From Azospirillum fermentarium (GTDB taxonomy: Bacteria > Pseudomonadota > Alphaproteobacteria > Azospirillales > Azospirillaceae), in the NCBI RefSeq assembly GCF_025961205.1, contig NZ_JAOQNH010000003.1, positions 186,001 to 250,000 of the forward strand: a DNA stretch of 64,000 nt, given 5' to 3'. The notes under the pieces were generated by a model. That model was given only the letters and a program-made list of their open reading frames with translations. It was not told the origin of the DNA and made no database searches. A program made the position numbers and the translations under genes. Below are positions 25,271-32,894 of the stretch, one piece after another. Each line of letters starts with the position of its first letter. Position 1 is the first letter of the stretch.

Positions 25271-26008
25271 TTATTCCACCTTTCCCTTGGGATGGGCCAC
25301 GAAGGCGATGGAAGGGTTGGTCAGTTCCGGGTTGGCCATGTTGCGCACCTGACGGACCGTGCGGTCGCCGGGGCCGACGGCCTTGGTCTCATAGGTGCCG
25401 GCGCGGATCTGGTCGATGGGGCCGATGTCCAGAACCCGCATCATGCAGCCCATGACGCAATAGGGCTTGCGTCCGGCGTCGATCTCATCGACGCACATGT
25501 TGCACTTCTTTACCGTGTTGGTGGTGACGTCGAACTGCGGCGCGCCGAAGGGACAGGCCGCCTCGCACCGGCGGCAGCCGATGCACAGCGTGCTGTCGAT
25601 ATCGACGATCCCATCCTTCTGCCGCTTGAAGATCGCCCCCGTGGGGCAGGTGGGCAGGCACGCCGGCTCCGCGCAGTGGTTGCACGACATGTTGACTTTG
25701 TAGGCGAACACGTCGGGGAAGTGCCCCCCCTCCACATACATCACCCGGCGGAACCGCGGGCCGGGCGGCAGGCCGTTCTTGTCCTTGCACGCGATCTCGC
25801 ACGCCCGGCAGCCGATGCAGTCCATGTTGTTGTGGACGAACCCCAGCTGCATGTCGGGCTGGACGGGCGTGTAGGTGACGCGTTTCTTTTCCGCCACCGC
25901 CACCTTGATGCGTTCCTTGTCGTACGAGGGGCGCGTGCTTGCGCCATCGTCCGCCCCGGCAAGGGCTTCGGGTTCCGTCTGCCCGGTCAGGGAATGATTG
26001 TCGGTCAT
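25271..26008 (-). CDS. DmsB-like Fe-S subunit of molybdoenzyme
   Basis: A 245-residue protein with four cluster motifs in DmsB order: CIGCRACEIACKDKNG, CNHCAEPACLPTCPTGAI, CIGCRRCEAACPFGAPQF and CNMC. These would hold four 4Fe-4S clusters that wire the Mo subunit to the electron donor. It has no signal peptide and would be exported as a complex with the Tat-carrying Mo subunit. No NrfD/DmsC-type membrane anchor gene is nearby; the membrane-bound pentaheme cytochrome at the start of the operon is the likely partner. Confidence 0.9.
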   Translation of the reverse strand: MTDNHSLTGQTEPEALAGADDGASTRPSYDKERIKVAVAEKKRVTYTPVQPDMQLGFVHNNMDCIGCRACEIACKDKNGLPPGPRFRRVMYVEGGHFPDVFAYKVNMSCNHCAEPACLPTCPTGAIFKRQKDGIVDIDSTLCIGCRRCEAACPFGAPQFDVTTNTVKKCNMCVDEIDAGRKPYCVMGCMMRVLDIGPIDQIRAGTYETKAVGPGDRTVRQVRNMANPELTNPSIAFVAHPKGKVE

Positions 26009-26029
26009 CTGCGTTCAATCTCCTGTCCG

Positions 26030-28579
26030 TCAGACGCCGCGGCGGAAGACATGGGCCCGCGAGGTGGCGAGCTGGTCCCAGCCGGGCCGGTGGTTGAGGT
26101 CGGTCTTGCGCATGTTCACGAGGATGGTGTTGTAGGCGAAGGCGCCCGCCGGGCTGGGTTCGTCCAGGGTCAGGAAATCGGGGTTGCCCGAGCGGTCGAT
26201 GCCGTCCTTGTCCAGGTCCAGCCACGGGCCTTCGTGCACCACCACCACGCCCGGCATGACCCGTTCGGTGACATAGGCCGGCAGCACGATCCGGCCGCGG
26301 TCGTTCCACACCTCCAGCACGTCGCCGTTCTGGATGCCCAGCTTGGCGGCGTCGGCGGCGTTGACGGTGATTTCCTGTTCGTAGGTTTCGCGCAGCCAGG
26401 GGATGTTGTGGAAGATGGAATGGGTGCGCCACCGCGGGTGCGGCGTGATCATGTGGAACGGGAAATCCTTCACCTTGTCCGTGTGGTTCAGGCTTTCGAA
26501 CGGCTCCGTCCACTTCGGGATGTAGGGGATCGGCGACCCCCAGGCGGTGTGGGTGAAATCCTGCGTCTGGGCGAGCGTGGTGGACAGGATCTCGATCTTG
26601 CCCGACGGCGTGTTGAAGGGGATTCCCTTCTCGATCTGGTCCTGGAACGCCACATGCAGCCGCGGCAGCTTGAATTTGTAGGTGCCGCGCTTCTTGAACT
26701 CCTCCCAACTGATGTCGGCGCCCTGGTGGTGCTGCACCTTTTCCCACCACGCGGTCAGATACGCCTCGTCCACCGCGTCGTCGTGGTGGAAATACTCGCG
26801 CGAGGCCCGCGGGTTGTAGCGGTCGCCGAAGCCCAGACGATAGGCCAGTTCGGTGTAGATCTGGAAATCGGTCTTGGACTCGCCCATCGGCTGGATGACC
26901 TTGGGGCGGTGGATGTAATAGTGGCCCTTGTACCAGGGCAGCGCCACGTCGTGCCGTTCGAAATGGGTGGCGACGGGGAACAGCACGTCGGCGAACAGGC
27001 CGGACGGCGTGATGGTGCTGTCGTTGCACACCACCAGATCCAGCTTCTTGATGGCCTGGATCTGCTTGTTGATGTTGGTGAGCTGGTTGAACCAGTTCGA
27101 CCCCTGCCAGAAGATGCCGCGGATGTTGGGGATCACCCCGTCCAACTGGTCGCCCCGCGGCCACAGCCCGATCTCTTCCCGCTTCAGGTTGGGATAGTTC
27201 AGGACCAGATGCGCCCAGCGGTCGGATTTGATCGAGGCGTACCAGACGTTGGAGAATTCGTCGTAGGGATAGGCGATGCCCTCGGCGTGCCAGCCCTTGC
27301 CCACGCCCTCGGCGCAGCCGCCCAGCTTGCCGATGTTGCCGGTGATGGCCTGCAGCGCCGCGGCCATGCGGTTGTACTGCTCGCCGTTGGAATTGCGGCC
27401 CGGTGCCCACGACGCCTTCAGCGCCGCCGGCTTGGTGCGGGCGTACATGTCGGCCAGCTTCACGATGTCGGCCGCCGGCACGCCGCAGATGTTGGCCGCC
27501 CATTCCGGCGTCTTGGGCACGCCGTCGTAGGTGCCGAGGATGTAGTCCTTGAAGTTTTCCTTGCCCGCGGCCCAGCCCGGCATGGTGCCGGCGTCAACCC
27601 CTTGCGTGAAGCGGTTGATGAAGTCCTGATCGTGCAGGTTGTGGGTGAAGATGTAGTGGGCCATGCCGGCCATCATGGCGGCGTCGGTGGCCGGGCGGAT
27701 GGGGATCCACCACGCATCGTACGCGCTGGCCGCATCGGTGTACTGCGGGTCGATCAGCACGAAGCGGCAGCCGCGCTGCTTGGCCAGGCGCATGTAATAG
27801 AAGGTGTTGCCGCCGTGGAAGGTGTAGGCCGGGTTCCACCCCCACATGATGATCAGGCGGGAATGGGCGTAGGCGTCGTCCTCGTTCCCATCCTCGATGG
27901 TGCCGAAGGTCATGCGGCTGGAAAAGGTGGTCGCCTGATACGACGGCACCGACCACGACGAGGTGCGGCAGCCGAACATGCCGAGGAAACGGCCCAGCAG
28001 CCCTTCGATCTGATCCGACTTGTGCAGGACGCCATAGGAGGCACCGGCGTAGGACTGGTCCAGCAGCGCCTGCGGCCCGTGCTTCTGCTTGATGTCCTGC
28101 ATCTTCTGGGCAACGTAGTCGAGTGCTGCGTCCCACGACGCACGCTTGAACTTGCCCTCGCCGCGTTCGCCCACCCGGATCATGGGGTAGAGCAGCCGTT
28201 CGGCGGAGTAGAGGCGCGCGCGGTAGGAGCGCCCGCGCAGGCAGGCGCGCAACTGCGGCACCTGTTCGGTGTCGTAGCCGTAGCTCCCCTCCGGCCCCTG
28301 GAAGCGGCCGTCGTCGGTGGACAGGCGGACGATCACGTCGCCCTTCTTGTGCGCCACCAGCATGTGGCGCGAGCCGCAGTTGTGGGCGCAGCTGGTCGGC
28401 ACGGTGACCAGTTCGTCGTCGCGGGGATAGGGTTCATAGGCGAAGGCTTCGGCTTTCTTCGGCTCCAGCGCGGTGAAGGCACCGGCCGCTGCACCGGCCG
28501 CCGCGGCGCCCTGCATGAAGCCGCGCCGGGAGACGTTGAGCGCGGACCCGAGGATCGAGGTGCGGTCGTCGTGGCTCAT
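26030..28579 (-). CDS. Tat-exported molybdopterin oxidoreductase, DMSO-reductase family
   Basis: From ATG 28579 the protein has 849 residues. A twin-arginine signal (SRRGFMQGAAAAGAAAG) leads. A cysteine motif follows (CAHNCGSRHMLV with a later C in LRACLRGRS) for a 4Fe-4S cluster, then the catalytic domain. Around the expected Mo ligand the sequence is TSSWSVPSYQATTF, so serine is the probable ligand, as in DMSO and TMAO reductases; cysteine, as in nitrate reductases, is not seen. Substrate could be a sulfoxide, N-oxide or another oxyanion. The operon contains its Fe-S subunit, TorD chaperone, a pentaheme cytochrome and a polyferredoxin. Confidence 0.88.
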   Translation of the reverse strand: MSHDDRTSILGSALNVSRRGFMQGAAAAGAAAGAFTALEPKKAEAFAYEPYPRDDELVTVPTSCAHNCGSRHMLVAHKKGDVIVRLSTDDGRFQGPEGSYGYDTEQVPQLRACLRGRSYRARLYSAERLLYPMIRVGERGEGKFKRASWDAALDYVAQKMQDIKQKHGPQALLDQSYAGASYGVLHKSDQIEGLLGRFLGMFGCRTSSWSVPSYQATTFSSRMTFGTIEDGNEDDAYAHSRLIIMWGWNPAYTFHGGNTFYYMRLAKQRGCRFVLIDPQYTDAASAYDAWWIPIRPATDAAMMAGMAHYIFTHNLHDQDFINRFTQGVDAGTMPGWAAGKENFKDYILGTYDGVPKTPEWAANICGVPAADIVKLADMYARTKPAALKASWAPGRNSNGEQYNRMAAALQAITGNIGKLGGCAEGVGKGWHAEGIAYPYDEFSNVWYASIKSDRWAHLVLNYPNLKREEIGLWPRGDQLDGVIPNIRGIFWQGSNWFNQLTNINKQIQAIKKLDLVVCNDSTITPSGLFADVLFPVATHFERHDVALPWYKGHYYIHRPKVIQPMGESKTDFQIYTELAYRLGFGDRYNPRASREYFHHDDAVDEAYLTAWWEKVQHHQGADISWEEFKKRGTYKFKLPRLHVAFQDQIEKGIPFNTPSGKIEILSTTLAQTQDFTHTAWGSPIPYIPKWTEPFESLNHTDKVKDFPFHMITPHPRWRTHSIFHNIPWLRETYEQEITVNAADAAKLGIQNGDVLEVWNDRGRIVLPAYVTERVMPGVVVVHEGPWLDLDKDGIDRSGNPDFLTLDEPSPAGAFAYNTILVNMRKTDLNHRPGWDQLATSRAHVFRRGV

Positions 28580-28587
28580 GGTGGCAC

Positions 28588-29787
28588 TCACTGTTTCGGG
28601 ATGGCGTAGCGCGGATCGGAGGCGGTGGGCCGGCTCTTTGCCCATTCCGGCGTCTCTTCGGGCATATCGGGCCACGGGTGACGCGGATAGGGGAACGAGA
28701 TCCGGTACCAGGACCGCCCGCCGTGGCAGCCGTAGCAGGTGTCGGCGTTGGTCTCCGCCGCCGCTTCGATGGCGTCGGCCTTCAGATAGCTGACCTGATG
28801 GCGGTTGGTGCGGAAGCCGGCGTCCTTGTTATGGCACGACAGGCAGCCGTTGGTGCCGGGATCGGGCTCATAGGTCTCGCGCTCCGCCGCCCACGGGCCG
28901 CCCAGCCCCTCCATGTTCTTCCACGGGAACTGGCCGTGGCACAGCAGGCAGGTGGTTTCCGGGTTCACCTGCTTGCGCAGGGTATAGCCGGCGTTGGTGT
29001 AGGTGGGGGGGACCGGCGCCTCGTCACGGGGGTTGGACCCCTGGTGACAGAAGTTGCACTGCAGGTTCATCAGATCCTTCGCCATCCCTTCGGTCAGGTG
29101 GCGGCGGTGAAAGGTGTCCTGCGGCCCGGTGTAGGTGTCGAGGGTCTGGTACCACGCCTGCACCGACGCGGCCTTCACACCCGCCTGGGATTCCGGGCGC
29201 ACGCTGTTGACCAGGATCTCGCCGTGGCAGGCCAGGCACTGCTCGTTGGTGGCGGTGTCGATGGCCGGCTTGAAATGCAGCGGGCTGTATTGGGCCTTGA
29301 TGTAATCCGGCTCGCCGCTGGCGCTGGTGGCGGCGGCGATGGCCTCGGGCGGGACCGGGGGAAGCGGTGCGGCGGAGGCGACGGCGGAAAACACGGTGGC
29401 GGGCGCGGGGGCCGGAGCCGCCGTGGCCGCTGCCGGCGGCTGTTCCGTCTTGGCGGCGGGGGCGGCAGGAGCGGCGGGCGCCGCCGGAGCGGCAGCCGTG
29501 ACCGGCTTTTCCGGTTCGGTCTTCGCCGGGACCGCGGCGGGCGCGGGAGGGGAAGCCGCGGCTGTCTGCTGCGGGGCCGGCGCGGCCGGAGGTGTTGCCG
29601 CCGGTGCGGCTTTGTCCGGTGCGGGTGCTGCTGCCGGTTTGGAGACGGTGGAGGCCACGGCGGGCGCCGGGGCCGGCTTGTCGGGGGCCTTTTCCGACGG
29701 CATCAGAAGCTGGACCAGCCCGAAAACCAGGAAGAAACCGAGAAAATAGACGATCGAAGGAAGATTCTTGGGACTCTGAGACGTCAT
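28588..29787 (-). CDS. Membrane-anchored pentaheme c-type cytochrome
   Basis: From ATG 29787 the protein has 399 residues. An N-terminal helix (SIVYFLGFFLVFGLVQLLM) anchors it. About 100 residues of Ala/Pro/Lys-rich linker follow. The haem domain carries five CxxCH sites: CLACH, CNFCH, CLLCH, CLSCH and CYGCH. Extra histidines between them suggest bis-His ligation. It would take electrons from the quinol pool and pass them to the Fe-S/Mo subunits, as pentaheme TorC/TorY do for TorA/TorZ, though it is not an obvious homologue of those. The long flexible linker could span from membrane to enzyme. Confidence 0.85.
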   Translation of the reverse strand: MTSQSPKNLPSIVYFLGFFLVFGLVQLLMPSEKAPDKPAPAPAVASTVSKPAAAPAPDKAAPAATPPAAPAPQQTAAASPPAPAAVPAKTEPEKPVTAAAPAAPAAPAAPAAKTEQPPAAATAAPAPAPATVFSAVASAAPLPPVPPEAIAAATSASGEPDYIKAQYSPLHFKPAIDTATNEQCLACHGEILVNSVRPESQAGVKAASVQAWYQTLDTYTGPQDTFHRRHLTEGMAKDLMNLQCNFCHQGSNPRDEAPVPPTYTNAGYTLRKQVNPETTCLLCHGQFPWKNMEGLGGPWAAERETYEPDPGTNGCLSCHNKDAGFRTNRHQVSYLKADAIEAAAETNADTCYGCHGGRSWYRISFPYPRHPWPDMPEETPEWAKSRPTASDPRYAIPKQ

Positions 29788-29920
29788 GGCAGCGGCCCTT
29801 GTGACGGTTCGGGCCCATGCCGCTGGTGCCGGCGCCTGTGCGGCGACAGCCAGACGTTTCCCGGCCATGTCAAAGGACCAGGCGAGAGCCCCGCGTTCCG
29901 GAGAGGGTCGAAAGACGGCG

Positions 29921-29969
29921 AAATGAAAAGGACGGCGCCACGAGCCATCAGGGCCGATGGCGCCGTCCT
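29921..29969 (-). terminator. Terminator after Met-repeat gene
   Basis: AGGACGGCGCCA (29929-29940) and TGGCGCCGTCCT (29958-29969) form a perfect 12-bp stem. Read leftward it is followed by TTTTCATTT. A nested GCCATC/GATGGC pair lies in the loop. It separates the Met-repeat gene from the molybdoenzyme operon. Confidence 0.85.
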
Positions 29970-29983
29970 CCCCATAAGGCCCG

Positions 29984-30586
29984 TTACTGCTTGGGCATCA
30001 TGCCGGACATACCGCCCATGCCCGACATGCCACCCATGCCGGACATTCCGCTCATGCCGCCCATACCCGACATGCCGCCCATGCCCGACATGCCGGACAT
30101 ACCGCCCATACCGGACATACCGCCCATACCGGACATGCCGCCCATGCCGGACATTCCGCTCATGCCGCCCATACCCGACATGCCGCCCATGCCCGACATC
30201 CCGGACATACCGCCCATGCCGGACATGCCACCCATGCCGGACATTCCGCTCATGCCGCCCATACCCGACATGCCGCCCATGCCCGACATCCCGGACATAC
30301 CGCCCATGCCGGACATGCCACCCATGCCGGACATGCCACCCATGCCGGACATCCCGCTCATGCCGCCCATGCCCGACATGCCGCCCATGCCGGACATCCC
30401 GGACATACCGCCCATGCCGGACATGCCGGACATGCCACCCATGCCGGACATCCCGCTCATGCCACCCATACCCGACATGCCACCCATGCCGGACATGCCG
30501 CTCATCCCCTGAGCCAGTGCAACCGAGGCAGTCGCCAGACCGCCAGCCAGAGCAACGGCGATCAGAGCAGCGCGCACGTTCTTCAT
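29984..30586 (-). CDS. Exported methionine-repeat protein, (GMS/GMG)n
   Basis: A 200-residue protein with a classical signal peptide (KNVRAALIAVALAGGLATAS, cleavage near ALAQ). The mature part is almost entirely 57 tripeptides of the form GMS or GMG and ends in MPKQ. About 58 of the 174 mature residues are methionine; there is no Cys, His, Trp or Tyr. A perfect AGGAGG lies before the ATG, and a 5' UTR stem-loop and A-rich leader suggest strong expression. No known fold fits. Possible roles are a periplasmic oxidant sink (methionine to methionine sulfoxide) or a soft-metal buffer such as Cu(I)/Ag(I). It sits directly upstream of a DMSO-reductase-family operon. Confidence 0.85.
   Translation of the reverse strand: MKNVRAALIAVALAGGLATASVALAQGMSGMSGMGGMSGMGGMSGMSGMGGMSGMSGMGGMSGMSGMGGMSGMGGMSGMSGMGGMSGMGGMSGMGGMSGMSGMGGMSGMGGMSGMSGMGGMSGMGGMSGMSGMGGMSGMGGMSGMSGMGGMSGMGGMSGMGGMSGMSGMGGMSGMGGMSGMSGMGGMSGMGGMSGMMPKQ
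29996..30508. repeat. Tandem repeat encoding GMS/GMG units
   Basis: The coding strand is a perfect 9-base periodic array with a higher-order 45-base unit, translated as GMSGMSGMGGMSGMG, repeated about ten times with small variations. Synonymous differences (CATACC/CATGCC, CCGGACAT/CCCGACAT on the plus strand) show the copies are not all identical. The array is prone to slippage, so length may vary between strains and assemblies may collapse it. Confidence 0.9.
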
Positions 30587-30632
30587 ACGAAACCTCCTGA
30601 TGTTTTGTTTTTTTGAGTATTATTCTTTGTTT

Positions 30633-30651
30633 CCACAGCCGTCGGCTGTGG
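30633..30651 (-). promoter_or_regulatory. 5' UTR stem-loop of Met-repeat gene
   Basis: CCACAGCC and GGCTGTGG form a perfect 8-bp stem with a 3-base loop. Read leftward it is followed by an unstructured A-rich leader and then AGGAGG and the ATG. Such 5' stems can protect mRNA from decay. Confidence 0.5.
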
Positions 30652-30786
30652 ATCGCGTGATTTTTATTGGGTGAGCTTTGGGCCCACCACTCGTGCTACG
30701 AAAAATTTCCGCTGTCCGCCTGGGCCGGGGGGCACCATGGCGGGCAGATCCTGCGTGTCATGGCAAAAGCATGCCGCAGGGAAGGG

Positions 30787-31077
30787 TCAGCGGTGCCAAC
30801 CGCGGAGATCGTAGGGACCGGTCATGCCGGACACGGTAAAGGGCGTGTACCAGGCGCCCTGGTCGTCCAGGAAGCGCAAGCTGGCCGGGTAGGGAGCGGT
30901 GACCCCATTCAAGGCCGTCTGGTACCAACGCGCATCCTTGTGAACCATCATCACCGCCGGTGCGTCGGCAGGACGAACGGACGGATTGACGCCGGAAACA
31001 AAGGTCACTGCATCATCGGCCAAAGCGGAGCCGGCGATTGTCACCAGAGCGCTGACGGTAATGACAAAATGACGCAT
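30787..31077 (-). CDS. Small exported protein of unknown function
   Basis: A 96-residue protein with a signal peptide (RHFVITVSALVTIAGSALAD) and a mature part of about 75 residues. The mature part contains VMMVHKDARWYQTALNG, SLRFLDDQGAWYTPF and a YDLRGWHR end. GAGGAAAC precedes the ATG. The mature part is rich in Trp/Tyr and has no Cys. I do not recognise the family. It sits on the same strand as, and 200 bases upstream of, the Met-repeat gene, so the two may be co-regulated. Confidence 0.7.
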   Translation of the reverse strand: MRHFVITVSALVTIAGSALADDAVTFVSGVNPSVRPADAPAVMMVHKDARWYQTALNGVTAPYPASLRFLDDQGAWYTPFTVSGMTGPYDLRGWHR

Positions 31078-31727
31078 CGTTTCCTCGCCCGGTTTATTGT
31101 TGGTGCGGAACGTTTAATGCTTCGGATTAGTTCTTTATGTCCGCACTATGATCCAGGTTATTACCATTGCGTCGGTTTGTGTGTCAACGCGGCCACAAAA
31201 TATTACCGCATCGCACAAATATTAATCCATGGATAGCAAAGTAAATATGATAATCACTCGCAAATCATATGGCAAACCTGCTAAGCATGTTACAAGTTGT
31301 TGTGCTGTTATGGCTTTCGGCCCTGAATGCCCAGCGGCCGTCTGTGAAATAGACTGCAAAGCGGACCTATCCGGCCTTTCCAAATGGTTTATAAAAGGAC
31401 AGCACGGCATACATTTATCGCGCCTTCGCCGCATATTTCGGTGAAAATGTCGCAGCTTTGCTCCGTCGGTCTTCCGCGTCGGCGAAGGCCGGAAGGTGGG
31501 AGCGGCAGGGCCGGAGGGATTAAGCGCTTTGCCGTGTCCGGTTCGTGTGGGGTGGGTGGTTGATGGCAAAAAATGCCGGGTCCACCTGTGGGTATCGCGG
31601 AATGTGCGCGGCAAAAAATGCCCGGTGCCGGATGGGCTTTTTTATAAGTCCTTGATTCAACGCCGTTCTTTTTTCCTGCGGCGTGGCACCGTTTTTGTTT
31701 CGCACCCCGTCCACGGGGAGGCGTGCC
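31078..31727. other. AT-rich gene-free stretch
   Basis: About 650 bases clearly poorer in GC than the surroundings, for example 31120-31300. Short open frames here lack ribosome-binding sites and codon bias, and I call none. It presumably holds divergent promoters for the small exported protein and the DegP-like protease. A direct repeat lies at 31565-31626. Confidence 0.5.
31565..31626. repeat. Direct repeat GGCAAAAAATGCC, two copies
   Basis: GGCAAAAAATGCCGGGT (31565-31581) and GGCAAAAAATGCCCGGT (31610-31626) start 45 bases apart. Each copy is itself an imperfect inverted repeat (GGCA/TGCC). It lies about 100 bases before the protease start and looks like a paired operator. Confidence 0.4.
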
Positions 31728-32747
31728 ATGCAAAGACCCATGCTGTTGGCGATCATGCTTGCGGTCCTGCTGCCGGTGGCGGCGGGGGCGGTGGAATGCC
31801 GCTCGTCCACCCAGGCCCAGGTGGCGCGGGCTGCGGCGGGGCACACCCAATCGGTGGTGTCCATCGTGATTCGCACCGCCGACGGCCGTCCGGCCTATGG
31901 CGCCGGAATCGTCTGGGACGGCGGCGGGCATGTGGTCACCAACGATCATGTGGCCGCGGCGGGCGATGGCTATCTGGTGGAGTTTTCCGACGGCGCCAGC
32001 CGTTCGGCCCGGCTGGTGGCGCGCGCGCCGGGGCGGGATCTGGCGGTGCTGAAGGTCTATGGCACCACGCCCGAACCGGCCCCCCGCACCCGGTCCCACG
32101 ACCTGCGGGCCGGCGACCCGGTGATCGCGGTGGGCAACCCCTTTGGCCGGGGCCTGTCCATGGCGGGCGGGGTGATCAGCGCGTTCGACCGCGAGATCAT
32201 CACCGGCCCCGCGACCCGTCTGTCGGGGATGCTGCAGACCACGGTCGCCCTCAGCCCCGGCAGCTCCGGCGGGCCGCTGTTCGATTGCGCAGGGGCCGTG
32301 GTGGGCATCAACACCGCCGTCAGCCGGTCCCCCGCCAACGGTCAGGCCATGGGCTTCGCCATCCCCATCGAACGGGTGGCCGAAGCGGTCGGCACCATGC
32401 TGGAGAATCCCTCGCTGGCCGATGCGGCCCCGGCCCCGCCTGCTGCGCCGTTGGCGGCGGTGTCCCGTCCCGGCCTGGGTCTGTATGTGGCGGCCAACGC
32501 CGGGGGTGTGCTGATGGTGCAGAGCGTGGCCCCCGATTCCCCCGCCGCCCACGCCGGGGCGCAGCCCGGCGATGCCATCACCCACGCCAACGGGCGCCCG
32601 GTGCATTCCCCGTCCGACCTGCTGGCGCTGGTCCATGAGACCGGGGTGGGATCGACGGCGCTGCTGCGGGTCGTCCGGGGGGGAAAGCCGGTGCAGGTCC
32701 GGGTGCCGGTGGCGTCGTGGACGGTGGTGGAGCAGACCCTTTATTGA
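31728..32747 (+). CDS. Periplasmic DegP/HtrA-like serine protease with one PDZ domain
   Basis: ATG 31728 follows GGGGAGG. The 339-residue product has a signal peptide (MLLAIMLAVLLPVAAGA), a protease domain with the triad His in TNDHV, Asp in RDLAVLK and Ser in PGSSGGPL, and one PDZ domain (about 240-325, LGLYVAANAGGVLMV, AGAQPGDAITHANG). DegP and DegQ usually carry two PDZ domains; one is the DegS-like count, but here there is a cleavable signal rather than an anchor. A role in periplasmic protein quality control is likely. Confidence 0.88.
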   Translation: MQRPMLLAIMLAVLLPVAAGAVECRSSTQAQVARAAAGHTQSVVSIVIRTADGRPAYGAGIVWDGGGHVVTNDHVAAAGDGYLVEFSDGASRSARLVARAPGRDLAVLKVYGTTPEPAPRTRSHDLRAGDPVIAVGNPFGRGLSMAGGVISAFDREIITGPATRLSGMLQTTVALSPGSSGGPLFDCAGAVVGINTAVSRSPANGQAMGFAIPIERVAEAVGTMLENPSLADAAPAPPAAPLAAVSRPGLGLYVAANAGGVLMVQSVAPDSPAAHAGAQPGDAITHANGRPVHSPSDLLALVHETGVGSTALLRVVRGGKPVQVRVPVASWTVVEQTLY

Positions 32748-32894
32748 GGGATGACGGGGGCTGTGGTGTGGCCGTACCGCCGCGCACCCGCGTATTCCGC
32801 CGCCAGGGCTGTTTTTTGCCGCCCAAGAGCCTTGAAAACGTCGGTTTCTTGGTATCTTTCTTCCCCAGCTTCAGGGCTATGCGGGGAAGATCCG

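Noticed and set aside
29996..30508. CRISPR-like array
   Set aside because: The repeats are contiguous with no unique spacers, and they encode a regular peptide.
29817..30512. Rightward frames translating the Met array as MPDIPPMPD-type repeats
   Set aside because: The 9-base period keeps several frames open. Only the leftward frame has a signal peptide, AGGAGG and a terminator.
31229..31444. Possible 71-residue rightward gene in the AT-rich gap
   Set aside because: No ribosome-binding site, no recognisable motif, and composition like non-coding DNA.
31222..31614. Possible 130-residue leftward gene in the AT-rich gap
   Set aside because: Low-quality translation with no signal peptide or domain, and it crosses the paired operator-like repeats.
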